Shown: one piece after another, positions 30,828 through 40,849 of the stretch | Position numbering within the stretch: position 1 is the stretch's first letter | Layout of the letters: each line of letters begins with the position of its first letter | Origin: Candidatus Woesearchaeota archaeon | GTDB taxonomy: Archaea; Nanobdellota; Nanobdellia; Woesearchaeales; GW2011-AR15 | Assembly: GCA_016928835.1 (NCBI GenBank) | Contig: JAFGJW010000003.1 | Coordinates: 52,533-116,532, forward strand | Direction: 5' to 3' | DNA: 64,000 nt | Position numbers and translations under genes: made by a program | Notes under the pieces: model-generated | Database searches by the model: none | What the model saw: the letters and a program-made list of their open reading frames with translations, nothing else | What the model was told of the DNA's origin: nothing

Positions 30828-32632
30828 TGGCTGAAAAATTAGTTCCTGATACCTCTGTTATTATAGAAGGAGTAGTGTCCAAAAAGATTACTGAACTCGG
30901 CTGTTCAACAATCATTATACATGAAGCACTCCTATCTGAGCTGGAGCATCAAGCGAACGAGGGTAAAGAGATAGGCTGGCTGGGTCTCGCTGAATTAGAG
31001 CGGTTAAAACAAATCTGTTCAGAGAATAATATCCATCTAGAATTTGGTGGACACAAACCAAGCCCTGCTCAAATAAAGCTTGCTACCTATGGAGAAATAG
31101 ATGCAATGATAAGGGATTTAGCTTATGAGGTGGGCGCCACATTGATGACTGCTGATAAAGTCCAGGCTAAGATTGCCAGAACAAAATCAATTGATGTAAT
31201 TGAGGTACCTATCAAGGCAAGTGTTAAGAAACTAAAGCTTGAGAAATTTTTTGATGACAATACTATGAGCATTCACCTAAGGGAAAACATATTTCCGTTT
31301 GCAAAAAAGGGTGCGCCTGGTAAGTGGAATTTTGCTTCCCTTTCTCAGAAAAAATTATCTAGAAAAGAAGTTCAGGAGATTTATAGAGAACTTGTGGAAC
31401 AGATTCCATTAAGAGAGGATGCGTTTATTGAGATTGAAAGAGCTGGCTCAATGATTATACAGTTCGCAAATTACAGGATTGTTGTCACAAAACCGCCTTT
31501 TTCAGATGGCTGGGAGATTACAGCTGTCAGACCTGTCAAGTTACTTGAACTTGAGGAATACAAGCTCTCTGAAAAACTAGGCAAGAGAATAAAAGAACAG
31601 GCAGAGGGAATTTTGATTGCTGGCGCACCAGGGCAGGGAAAAACAACATTTGCCAGGGCACTGGCGATATATTATGCGTCAGAAAACAAGGTCGTCAAAA
31701 CAGTGGAAGCGCCCCGCGACCTAATCCTTCCGGATAATATCACTCAGTTTGCCATCTCACATGGCACACCAGAAGAAGTCCACGATATTTTGCTGCTGAG
31801 CAGGCCAGATTATACAATATTTGATGAGATGAGAAATACTGCTGATTTCAGATTATTTGCTGATCTGAGGCTCAGTGGCGTCGGTATGGTGGGCATTGTT
31901 CATGCCACAACACCAATTGATGCAATCCAGAGATTCATAGGGAGAATAGAACTTGGTGTGATTCCGCAGATAATTGACACAGTTATTTTCATAAAAGCAG
32001 GAGGGATTGCCAAACTATATGAAGTTAAGATGACAGTTAAAGTGCCAGCGGGAATGACTGAGGAAGACCTGGCAAGACCAGTTGTTACTGTAAGCGATTT
32101 TGATACAAATAGGATTGAATACGAGATATATTCTTATGGAGAGGAAACAGTTGTTGTGCCTGTTGAAAAGGTTTCTGCTTTTGGCAAGGAGGAGAGCTCA
32201 GCGCATAAGATTGCTGCCCAAGCACTGGAAGAAAAATTTAAAAAATACTCAAGGAATGCGAAAATCGAGGTAAATGGGGCCAATAGATGCACTGTCTACC
32301 TGCCTGAGAATGAGATAGGATCAATTATTGGGAAACAAGGCAAGAGAATAGAAAAAATAGAGAAAGAACTAGGTATTAGAATTGATGTCAAGGAAATGCC
32401 AAGGACAGAAGAGGCTATTGAATTTGATGTTCAAATAAAAAAGAGATATATCCAACTGATTCCAAAGAATAACATCATCAGCAAAGACGTAGATATTTAT
32501 GTAAACGATGAATATCTTTTAACTGCAAAAGTGGGCAACAAGAATATTATTAAGATTCATAAATTCAATCCTGTTGGGAAGGATTTATTACATGCTATCA
32601 CCACAAAAAAGAATATTGAAGTCAGGGCATGA
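30827..32632 (+). CDS. PIN-PilT ATPase-KH domain protein
   Basis: N-terminal PIN (LVPDTSVIIEGVV), GAPGQGKTTFARAL, C-terminal KH (IGSIIGKQGKRIEKIEKELG). Confidence 0.92.
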   Translation: MAEKLVPDTSVIIEGVVSKKITELGCSTIIIHEALLSELEHQANEGKEIGWLGLAELERLKQICSENNIHLEFGGHKPSPAQIKLATYGEIDAMIRDLAYEVGATLMTADKVQAKIARTKSIDVIEVPIKASVKKLKLEKFFDDNTMSIHLRENIFPFAKKGAPGKWNFASLSQKKLSRKEVQEIYRELVEQIPLREDAFIEIERAGSMIIQFANYRIVVTKPPFSDGWEITAVRPVKLLELEEYKLSEKLGKRIKEQAEGILIAGAPGQGKTTFARALAIYYASENKVVKTVEAPRDLILPDNITQFAISHGTPEEVHDILLLSRPDYTIFDEMRNTADFRLFADLRLSGVGMVGIVHATTPIDAIQRFIGRIELGVIPQIIDTVIFIKAGGIAKLYEVKMTVKVPAGMTEEDLARPVVTVSDFDTNRIEYEIYSYGEETVVVPVEKVSAFGKEESSAHKIAAQALEEKFKKYSRNAKIEVNGANRCTVYLPENEIGSIIGKQGKRIEKIEKELGIRIDVKEMPRTEEAIEFDVQIKKRYIQLIPKNNIISKDVDIYVNDEYLLTAKVGNKNIIKIHKFNPVGKDLLHAITTKKNIEVRA

Positions 32633-33087
32633 AATACTTAACTGTGTATTATTCCAGAACTGGAACCACAAGAGTGATTGGTGAAGCAATAGCTAAGGAG
32701 CTTAATTCTGATATTGATGAAATTATTGATATGAACCAAAGAAAAAGCTTAATTGGTTATTTAAGATGCGGGATGGAAGTGGTGATGAAAAAGCTTCCAA
32801 AAATTAAGGATACTAAAGATGCAAGCAGATATGACCTTGTTGTTATTGGGACCCCTGTCTGGGCTGGAACAATGGCAAGTCCAGCAAGGACCTACATAAA
32901 AAATAACAAATTCAAAAAGGTTGCATTTTTCTGTACTCAAGCCAGTCCCCAACCCCAGAACACATTTAAGGATATGGAGCAGCTAACAAGAAAACCAGTA
33001 GCAGCATTACAACTGACAAGCAAAGAAGTAAAAAGCAATAAGTATAAAGACAAGGTAAAAAGATTTGTTAATGATATCATAAAATAA
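32629..33087 (+). CDS. flavodoxin family protein
   Basis: YYSRTGTTRVIGEAIAKEL, DLVVIGTPVWAGTMASPARTYI. Confidence 0.88.
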   Translation: MKYLTVYYSRTGTTRVIGEAIAKELNSDIDEIIDMNQRKSLIGYLRCGMEVVMKKLPKIKDTKDASRYDLVVIGTPVWAGTMASPARTYIKNNKFKKVAFFCTQASPQPQNTFKDMEQLTRKPVAALQLTSKEVKSNKYKDKVKRFVNDIIK

Positions 33088-33132
33088 AACATTAATTTTT
33101 TAAATAAAACTTTTTTCTCATGTTAGTGAAAG

Positions 33133-33156
33133 ATAAGTTTGCTTCGGCAGACTTAT
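33133..33156 (+). promoter_or_regulatory. 10-bp hairpin with TTCG tetraloop in the S15 leader
   Basis: ATAAGTTTGC-TTCG-GCAGACTTAT (one G.T). Confidence 0.55.
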
Positions 33157-33196
33157 GCTGGAGGATGGCAATTGACTATTTCTCCAAGGTGTTACA

Positions 33197-33652
33197 ATGG
33201 CAAGAATGCATTCACGAAAAAAAGGAAAATCCGGCTCTACGAAGCCAAGTAAAAAGCCTTCTCACAGCTGGGTAAGATATAAGACAAAAGAAGTCGAATT
33301 GCTTGTTGTCAAGCTCGCGAAAGAAGGCAAGACTTCTTCGCAGATTGGCCTTCATCTAAGAGACACATATGGTATACCCGACGTAAAACTAATCACAAAG
33401 AAGAAGATATCTAAGATATTGGACAGCAGAAACCTATCACCAAAAATACCTGAAAACCTAAAATCTCTTGTTAAAAAGGCAATTACCGTAAGAAAACATC
33501 TTGAAAAGAATTCTAAAGACCTTGTCTCAAAACGAGGCCTGCAACTCACTGAATCCAAAATTAGGAGACTTGTCAAGTATTATAAAAAGAATAATAGATT
33601 GCCTGCTGACTGGAAATATGATCCCAAAACAGTCAAGCTGATGTTAGAATAG
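33197..33652 (+). CDS. rps15: 30S ribosomal protein S15
   Basis: [50 protein letters not shown]. Confidence 0.93.
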   Translation: MARMHSRKKGKSGSTKPSKKPSHSWVRYKTKEVELLVVKLAKEGKTSSQIGLHLRDTYGIPDVKLITKKKISKILDSRNLSPKIPENLKSLVKKAITVRKHLEKNSKDLVSKRGLQLTESKIRRLVKYYKKNNRLPADWKYDPKTVKLMLE

Positions 33653-33653
33653 G

Positions 33654-35081
33654 TTGATGATAGTGAAATACCAAAAATTTAGAAATGAGATAGCCAAGGC
33701 AGTCAAGAAATTCAGGGAGCTTGATAAGAACGAGATAATCCGAGTTATCAGCCACCTTGATGCAGACGGCATTTGTGCATGCTCAATTTTAATTCATGCG
33801 CTGAATCTCGAAAACCGCCGATACTCAATTTCTATTATTCCACAGTTAACAGAAAATGTTATCCAAGAGTATGTTAATGAAGAATACAGAATATATTTCT
33901 TCACAGACCTCGGCTCAGGCCAATTGGAACAAATCAGCAAGCATCTCAAGCACAGGACTATTTTTGTTCTTGACCACCACCAATATAATCAAGAATATGA
34001 ACTGCCTGATAATATAATCCATATTAATCCCCATAGCCATGAAATTGATGGTAATAGTGAAATATCAGGGAGCGGTGTTGTATATCTCTTTTCCACAATG
34101 CTGAATCACAAGGTTGAAAACCTGGCCCATATAGCTATTATTGGCGCTATCGGAGATATCCAAGAGAAAGATGGATTCGGAGGCATAAACAAAGAAATTC
34201 TTGATAAAGCGCTTGCGCTCAATAGATTGCGTATGAAGAAAGGTGTCCGATGGTTTGGCGCTGAGACAAAACCGCTGCATAAGCTGCTTGCCTATTCAAC
34301 AGACCCTTACATCCCTGATGTATCTGGTTCGCCTTCGCGCGCAATACAATTTCTAAAAAATCTTGAAATCATGCCTAAGATTGATAACCGGTGGAGATTT
34401 TTTAGGGACTTGACAGAAGATGAAAAACAAAGACTGATATCAGCCATAATTATTAAAAGGAGCAATGAACAAGAGCCTGAGGACATACTTGGCTTCAAAT
34501 ATATTCTTCCAGATGAGCAGGAAGCGAGTCCAACACGGAATGCAAGAGAGTTTTCCACATTGCTAAACGCATGCGGCAGATTGGACAAAGCATCTCTCGG
34601 CATAGGGACATGCCTCAATGATAAAAAAATAAAACAAAAGGCAATAGCCTGTTTGAAAGACTACAAAAGAGAAATCGTCAATGCAATGAGGTGGTACGAA
34701 GACAACCTTAGCTCCAAACACATTATTAAACATGATAAGTTCCAAATAATCAATGCAAGAGATAATATTAGGCCTAGTATTATTGGAACAATTGCCTCTA
34801 TTCTCTCAAACTCTCCTGAATTAGCAGAAGGAACATATATTATGACTATGGCGCAGCAGTATGATGGCTACACAAAAGTATCTTTGCGTGTCTCTGGCAG
34901 TGGAGAAAATGACTTAAGAGTACTTATCAAAGAGATTACAGATAAAGCTGGTGGCGAGGCCGGCGGCCATAAGAATGCTGCAGGAGCAATAATTCCAACA
35001 GATAATGAGCAGGAATTCATAAATACAGCATTAAGAATCCTTAACCAGTACAGCATAGAAGAAGTTATTGCTAATTCTTAA
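33654..35081 (+). CDS. DHH-DHHA1 phosphoesterase/exonuclease (archaeal RecJ/GAN-like)
   Basis: VISHLDADGICACSIL, VLDHHQYN, GEAGGHKNAAGA. Confidence 0.88.
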   Translation: MMIVKYQKFRNEIAKAVKKFRELDKNEIIRVISHLDADGICACSILIHALNLENRRYSISIIPQLTENVIQEYVNEEYRIYFFTDLGSGQLEQISKHLKHRTIFVLDHHQYNQEYELPDNIIHINPHSHEIDGNSEISGSGVVYLFSTMLNHKVENLAHIAIIGAIGDIQEKDGFGGINKEILDKALALNRLRMKKGVRWFGAETKPLHKLLAYSTDPYIPDVSGSPSRAIQFLKNLEIMPKIDNRWRFFRDLTEDEKQRLISAIIIKRSNEQEPEDILGFKYILPDEQEASPTRNAREFSTLLNACGRLDKASLGIGTCLNDKKIKQKAIACLKDYKREIVNAMRWYEDNLSSKHIIKHDKFQIINARDNIRPSIIGTIASILSNSPELAEGTYIMTMAQQYDGYTKVSLRVSGSGENDLRVLIKEITDKAGGEAGGHKNAAGAIIPTDNEQEFINTALRILNQYSIEEVIANS

Positions 35082-35349
35082 GAAGACTTTTAACTTTGTC
35101 TATGTGCTCAGCAACTTCCATTCCCTTCTTAGTCAAACTCAAGAATTTCAATCTGCCGTGTTTCTTGAACTCCACCAAACCGTTTCTCTGCATTTCCTGA
35201 AGAATCTTAACAACATGAGAATAAGTGCAGTCAATCATCTTAGCTAGTGAAGAGGCATACATCTCATTTTTAGCATTTTTTAACTCGACAAGCATCATCG
35301 CCGGCTTTTCCCTAAACAGAACACTGAACATAGATTTCCTCTTCCCCAT
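35071..35349 (-). CDS. winged-helix (MarR/ArsR-like) regulator
   Basis: SLAKMIDCTYSHVVKILQEMQRNGLVEFKKHGRLKFLSLTKKGMEVAEHI. Confidence 0.8.
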   Translation of the reverse strand: MGKRKSMFSVLFREKPAMMLVELKNAKNEMYASSLAKMIDCTYSHVVKILQEMQRNGLVEFKKHGRLKFLSLTKKGMEVAEHIDKVKSLLKN

Positions 35350-35472
35350 TCTATAATATTTTAGTTTTATTTATGATTTATATATTTATTGGTTTATTTA
35401 AAAATGGATATTGTAAAGTATAGTTTTAGGGATATAAATATAGAAAAGAGCAGTCAATATAAAAGTAAAAAA

Positions 35473-36483
35473 TTACCTTGATAGAAAAGAAGGCCGAGGT
35501 ATAAAACTCTCTGCATTATACCCATTCATAGGGATATGGAGTCTATTTTGAGCTGCTTCAGGCAGATTGAGTTCTTCTGGATTAATAAGAGAACCTGAGA
35601 TATCATACACTGCCTGATCTTGCATTCTTGCCAATGTTAATCTTGTTCGTGATTTTTCATCTAAACTAATAATTGCCACTGTATAACTTGCTCTACGATT
35701 TAATTTATTTTTTGTTGTTAACATAGGTGATCTGATCTTAGGTGCACCTGGTAAAAAACCAAAAGGATTTCGTTGTATATCGGGATTAAAAAAATATAAT
35801 ACCAATTGGAATTTATCCGGTTCTGTACAAATGACAGGGGCTGGACCTATTGCCAAAGTATGAACAGGAAAATCTGTTCCATATCTCTTACAAAGTTCTT
35901 CTGCTTGTCCCATTTTTTCTTCATAGGAGACAGGCAATTCTACTGTTCCTGTAAGATCTAAGAAATATAGGCAATTTCCAGAGGGCATTCCCGGTTTGAT
36001 TTTTACATTAATACCCCATGTTTCAGACTCTTCTGTTGGAGAGTAGATTTCAAAAGCTAATGGGAATATACAGTCTATAACTGAAGATATTGCCTGTTGT
36101 CGATTGGATGGCATCTGTAACCAGTAGTACAAATTATCCCTCTCCGGAGATAGTCTTCCATCAGAATCTATGCCAACATTTGCACTTGCACAAGCACGTC
36201 TATAGAAATCTGTCACAATAGCAGATACTTTTTTTCTATCCTCTGGAGACTGTGAATTCCAGCCACATATTTCAGCTATCTCAGAGCATTGTGTAAGTCC
36301 AGCTTCAGCCACTAATTCTTGTTCTAAATCACATTCTAAAAAATTTTTAAGCAATACATAACCTGCTAATTGCCATTTGTAAAGTGCATCTTTTCCTCTA
36401 CACCGTATATATAAGTTATATCTATCTTCTAATTTTCTAAGTAATCTCTCCCTACCCTCAAGCCAATAATTTCCCCCACTAAT
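35473..36483 (-). CDS. orphan protein, about 336-345 aa
   Basis: Long ORF (track start 36510; second Met at MAISGGNYW or upstream Met equally possible); directly downstream of tRNA-Arg. Confidence 0.7.
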   Translation of the reverse strand: MSGGNYWLEGRERLLRKLEDRYNLYIRCRGKDALYKWQLAGYVLLKNFLECDLEQELVAEAGLTQCSEIAEICGWNSQSPEDRKKVSAIVTDFYRRACASANVGIDSDGRLSPERDNLYYWLQMPSNRQQAISSVIDCIFPLAFEIYSPTEESETWGINVKIKPGMPSGNCLYFLDLTGTVELPVSYEEKMGQAEELCKRYGTDFPVHTLAIGPAPVICTEPDKFQLVLYFFNPDIQRNPFGFLPGAPKIRSPMLTTKNKLNRRASYTVAIISLDEKSRTRLTLARMQDQAVYDISGSLINPEELNLPEAAQNRLHIPMNGYNAESFIPRPSFLSR

Positions 36484-36572
36484 TGCCATTACTAACCCTT
36501 CAAGAACCATCTCATGGAGAAATTAAAATGTATATTTAAAGTTTATCACTGTAACTACTTAAACATAGTTTA

Positions 36573-36812
36573 TGCCCCTGCGGGGACTTTCGATAACCTT
36601 AAACCAAACGATTTTTGAATTTTCGAATAAAAGTTCAAAAATCCATTTTTTGGTCAAACTTTTTACCGCTTGTCTGGTAAAAAGGTTGTATTCGAACCCC
36701 GGTCTCAAGATTTTTGTTAGTGCATACTATCTTTAGATAGTATTCGCTCCGGCGCTAACTGACGCTTACGGTTACCGCAATCTTGCATTCTGTCCAGCTA
36801 TACTACAGGGGC
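36573..36812 (-). tRNA. tRNA-Arg(GCG), two predicted introns: anticodon loop 36712-36774 (63 nt) and T-loop 36587-36690 (104 nt)
   Basis: Acceptor GCCCCTG/CAGGGGC, anticodon arm CAAGA-TTGCGG^A-TCTTG, T-stem CGGGG/CCCCG; T-loop intron BHB TTCG-AA^T ... CGAA-AG^T gives TTCGAAT; D-loop GGA consistent with Arg A20. D-stem is imperfect. Confidence 0.78.
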
Positions 36813-36884
36813 ATGATTGACTAAAATAAGATTTATTATAAAAAGGTTTAGAAAATTGTAAGAAAATATTTTTGTAAAAAATTC

Positions 36885-36967
36885 AGAAGGGGGGACACCC
36901 CTCTTCTACACCCCAAACAATATTGGGGGGTTCAAGGGGGCTTTGTCGTGAATTCGAAGAATTCACG
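36885..36967. repeat. composite inverted-repeat element (AGAAGGGGGG-ACA-CCCCTCTTCT, CCCC/GGGG hairpin, CGTGAATTC-GAA-GAATTCACG palindrome)
   Basis: Direct reading; related architecture at 7961-8035 and shared core TTCAAGGGGGC elsewhere. Confidence 0.6.
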
Positions 36968-37072
36968 TATTACGAACATAGTGAGTATACCCCATTGTAA
37001 AATATTAAAAGTCTTTAATTAAATATACTAAAAACAAAAATGTTTAAAACTACCAAACATTTATTCTATCAA

Positions 37073-37417
37073 ATGGAATACAAGCAGGTAATTCTGGTAA
37101 GGGCAGACTTAAAGTTACCCAAGGGGAAAATGTCAGCGCAGTGCTCACATGCATCTGTTGAAGCAGTGCTTCGCTCAGATAAAGAACTTGTAAAGAAGTG
37201 GCGTGCCCAGGGTTCAAAGAAGGTTGTACTCAAAGTAGAGAACCTAGAAGAACTGCACAAATACAACCAAATGGCCAAAGATATTGGATTAACAACAGCA
37301 TTAATAACAGACGCAGGAAAAACAGTAATTGCACCTGGCACAGAAACTGCTGTTGGAATTGGTCCAGACGAAGAAGAGAGAATAGATAAAATAACCGGCA
37401 ATCTGAAAATAATCTAA
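37073..37417 (+). CDS. pth2: peptidyl-tRNA hydrolase Pth2
   Basis: QVILVRADLKLPKGKMSAQCSHASVEA, TALITDAGKTVIAPGTETAVGIGP; internal start MEYKQ. Confidence 0.93.
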   Translation: MEYKQVILVRADLKLPKGKMSAQCSHASVEAVLRSDKELVKKWRAQGSKKVVLKVENLEELHKYNQMAKDIGLTTALITDAGKTVIAPGTETAVGIGPDEEERIDKITGNLKII

Positions 37418-37989
37418 ATCTTCATAACCATAAGTGCATAATCACCGAACCCTAGGAATAAGAATATATTTACTAAGAAATTCAGTGTGGTTTCAAATAT
37501 CATCTCTTGAGGCGATGACTTGAGGAAAAAATCTAAGGATAAGCAAGCTATAAACTTAACTGTAATCAGTATTGCCCCAAATAAAGCAAAATTCGCTGTT
37601 GGAAGCAAGACAAATATCAGGTTCAGAAAAAGAGAAAAAATGATTGAGATTATTGAATCCTTATCCAGTCTCGCAGTTGATATTTTGGCAACTAGGTTTG
37701 AGAACAAGACGAGGAGTATGCCATATCGCAAGCCAAGTGTTCTTGTTAAAAGCAGACTCAGGAAATCATCCTGGCCCAGGTCAATATGGAATGTCAGAAG
37801 ATTAACTCTATAATTAATAACAAAAGAAAGAACGGCAATAAACAGAAATATTAGAAAGTTTGTCTGCCAGACCAATGCAATCATTAGCAACAATATCACT
37901 ATGAAATACATTGAGAATAATACTTTTTTCTTTGGTTGTTTTAGCTGTTTCTGATACCCATTATCTCTCGGAGTCCAATATCTGAGCAT
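37414..37989 (-). CDS. multi-pass membrane protein, 191 aa
   Basis: Hydrophobic ORF. Confidence 0.7.
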   Translation of the reverse strand: MLRYWTPRDNGYQKQLKQPKKKVLFSMYFIVILLLMIALVWQTNFLIFLFIAVLSFVINYRVNLLTFHIDLGQDDFLSLLLTRTLGLRYGILLVLFSNLVAKISTARLDKDSIISIIFSLFLNLIFVLLPTANFALFGAILITVKFIACLSLDFFLKSSPQEMIFETTLNFLVNIFLFLGFGDYALMVMKI

Positions 37990-38027
37990 ATAATATATAT
38001 ATGTATTTTCTTTCTTTTATATTTTTG

Positions 38028-39389
38028 CTAACTTAGGATGTCACTGATTTTATGGACTCCAAGCAGATTTGTAGTCTTTTTTGCTGAATATGCACCAGAA
38101 GAAAATAGAACAAGCTCGTCTTTTTTGACAAGCCCTTTGTTATGTAAGAACCGTGCTGAAGATACTATCTTATCACTCTTAACTGTAGATGAAAAGCACA
38201 CAGGTTCAACTCCAAAATAAAGCTGGAGTCTATTCCTCACCTTTCTATTTTTTGTAACTGCAATAATGCTCTGCCTAAGCCTGAATCTTGAAATCATTCG
38301 TGCAGTATATCCAGACCTGGTAATTGTAACAACCTTTGAAATAGGCAGCAGCCTGCATAATTGAAATATGGTGCTGCTTATTGCTTCTGATACACCTATA
38401 TTGCCCTGTTCTTTAACATTTGATTTCACATTGTTTTCAACATCCAGTGCAATTTTGGACATCTCTGTGACAGAGTTCACAGGATATCTGCCTATAGTAG
38501 TTTCACCAGAAAGCATTATTGTATCAGCTCCGTCAAGAATAGCATTTGCCACATCGCTTGTTTCTGCCCTTGTTGGCAGGGGATTTGTTATCATTGACTC
38601 GAGCATCTGCGTTGCAATAATCACAAGCTTGCTTTGCTGATTGCATCTCTTAACTATGTCCTTCTGAATAATTGGTATCTTTTGTGAAGGTATCTCAACC
38701 CCAAGGTCTCCTCTGGCAACCATGATCCCTTCCACAATAGGCAATAGTGAGTCAAAGTTCTCTATACCCTGAGAATTCTCAATCTTGGCAATAATGCCAA
38801 TATCATTATTTAGTTTTCTTCTAACAAGCTTTACATCTTGTGGAGTCCTTGTAAAAGACAGCGCAATAAAATCAACATCCATTTTATTTGAGAACTTTAT
38901 TACTTCCTCATCCTTTTTTGTCAGGATAGGCAGACCCAAATTCAGGTTTGGCAAGTTAACTCCCTTCCTGTTCTGGAGAAGGCCCGCAGTAAGTGCTTCA
39001 AGCACAAGCGCTTTGTTTCTCTTTTTTACTAATTTCAACTGCAATAGTCCATCATTTATCATGATAAGCATACCTGGTTTTATTTTTTTGTAGAAATCAT
39101 AGTCGAACCAGGCAGTTGATTTATTATTAAATCCTATCTCAATTTTGTCGCCTGTGTTTACAAGCAACTCGCTCTTGCAGTTAATCCTAACCTCAGGACC
39201 ATTGGTATCAATTATAATTGGGATATTGTCTAGTTCCCGTATATTTTTAATAATTTTATTGTATTGGTCAAATGTGCCATGAGAAGTATTTATTCGAATA
39301 CCGTTCATGCCTGCCTTAAGCATCTGCTGCATAGTTTTTTTGCTCATTGAAGCAGGTCCGATTGTGCACAGTATCTTAGTTTTTTTCAT
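38028..39389 (-). CDS. pyk: pyruvate kinase
   Basis: MKKTKILCTIGPASMSKKTM, GIMVARGDLGVEIP, SDVANAILDGADTIMLSGETTIG. Confidence 0.95.
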   Translation of the reverse strand: MKKTKILCTIGPASMSKKTMQQMLKAGMNGIRINTSHGTFDQYNKIIKNIRELDNIPIIIDTNGPEVRINCKSELLVNTGDKIEIGFNNKSTAWFDYDFYKKIKPGMLIMINDGLLQLKLVKKRNKALVLEALTAGLLQNRKGVNLPNLNLGLPILTKKDEEVIKFSNKMDVDFIALSFTRTPQDVKLVRRKLNNDIGIIAKIENSQGIENFDSLLPIVEGIMVARGDLGVEIPSQKIPIIQKDIVKRCNQQSKLVIIATQMLESMITNPLPTRAETSDVANAILDGADTIMLSGETTIGRYPVNSVTEMSKIALDVENNVKSNVKEQGNIGVSEAISSTIFQLCRLLPISKVVTITRSGYTARMISRFRLRQSIIAVTKNRKVRNRLQLYFGVEPVCFSSTVKSDKIVSSARFLHNKGLVKKDELVLFSSGAYSAKKTTNLLGVHKISDILS

Positions 39390-39429
39390 AACAAAAATTA
39401 CATCAAATATACTATATAAAATTTTTGAA

Positions 39430-40665
39430 TTAGATATTACCCCTTGCTCTCTCTGCATTGATGATCTTTTCAATCGCAAGAATCCATGCGCCAGTTCTTA
39501 GATTTGTTTTATATTCATCTGATTTACTATATACCTCGCCGAATGCCTTCCTCATTATCTTCTCAAGTTTATCATGCACTTCTTTTGCTGGCCAGTAATA
39601 ACCATATAGATTCTGCACCCATTCAAAGTAGCTAACAGTTACACCGCCCGCATTCGCCAGTATATCTGGAACAACCATGACACCTTTCTTGTCAAGTATT
39701 TTGTCTGCATCTGGAGTTGTAGGCCCATTAGCAAGCTCAACAATAACTTCAGCTTCTACTTTGTTGGCATTATCCTTTGTTATCTGGTTTTCCAGGGCAG
39801 CGGGAACAAGGACATCACACTCTAATTCAAGAAGCTCTTTATTAGAGATATTCTTTGCTCCTACAAAATCTTTAACAGAGCCTGTTTTTTCTTTGTGTTT
39901 CTCTACTTTTCCGACATCCAGGCCCTTTTCATCCAGAACCCCGCCTTTTGAATCGCTCACCGCCGTTATTTTATAACCCATCTTTGAGACTATCTTCGCC
40001 ATGTAGCTCCCTGCGTTGCCAAATCCCTGTACTACAACACTTGTTTTATTTGGCTTCAAATTTTGTATCCTTGCTGCCTCATCCAATACAAATGCGCCTC
40101 CCTGGGCTGTCGCAGACCCTCTTCCTTGACTGCCGCCTAGCTCAATCGGCTTGCCAGTAATCACACCTGGTGAATGCTCTCCTCTGATTTTTTCATACTC
40201 GTCAAGCATCCACGCCATAATCTGCGGGTTTGTGTAGACATCAGGGGCTGGAACATCTTTTGTGGGGCCGATTATCTCATGTATTGATTTTACATAAGCC
40301 CTTGATAAGCTCTCCAGCTCTCTGTCAGATAACCCCTTTGGATCCACTTCTATTCCGCCTTTAGCGCCACCATAAGGAATACCAACAACAGCGCATTTCA
40401 AGGCCATCCAGAAAGCTAGGCTCTTTACCTCTCCCAAATCAACTTTGGGATGATATCTTATGCCACCTTTGGTCGGGCCGCGGGCATCATTATATTGGAC
40501 ACGATAGCCGTTAAATCTTCTTATTCTGCCATTATCCATCTTAACTGGGAAATTAACTTGCACTATTCTTTTTGGTGATTTCAGCAATTCAACTTCACCT
40601 TCATCTAATTTCATGGTTTTTGCCACATAATCGATGTTTTCCTTTACATTCTCAAATACAGACAT
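39430..40665 (-). CDS. gdhA: glutamate dehydrogenase
   Basis: GPTKGGIRYHP, MALKCAVVGIPYGGAKGGI, VPAPDVYT, VQGFGNAGSY. Confidence 0.95.
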   Translation of the reverse strand: MSVFENVKENIDYVAKTMKLDEGEVELLKSPKRIVQVNFPVKMDNGRIRRFNGYRVQYNDARGPTKGGIRYHPKVDLGEVKSLAFWMALKCAVVGIPYGGAKGGIEVDPKGLSDRELESLSRAYVKSIHEIIGPTKDVPAPDVYTNPQIMAWMLDEYEKIRGEHSPGVITGKPIELGGSQGRGSATAQGGAFVLDEAARIQNLKPNKTSVVVQGFGNAGSYMAKIVSKMGYKITAVSDSKGGVLDEKGLDVGKVEKHKEKTGSVKDFVGAKNISNKELLELECDVLVPAALENQITKDNANKVEAEVIVELANGPTTPDADKILDKKGVMVVPDILANAGGVTVSYFEWVQNLYGYYWPAKEVHDKLEKIMRKAFGEVYSKSDEYKTNLRTGAWILAIEKIINAERARGNI

Positions 40666-40849
40666 TTCATTCACCTGTTATATCCTGTAGTATTTTAATT
40701 ATTTTTTTTTGTCAAATTCTTTTGTTAATTTACAATGGGGCAAGCCCCCTTGAACCCCCTATTAATTTAACTATTTATTACAAGAATTCCTAATCAGATA
40801 TAAAAAGATTTCCAAGCTGTGAGGAAAAGAATAAGGAAAAAGAACAGGC

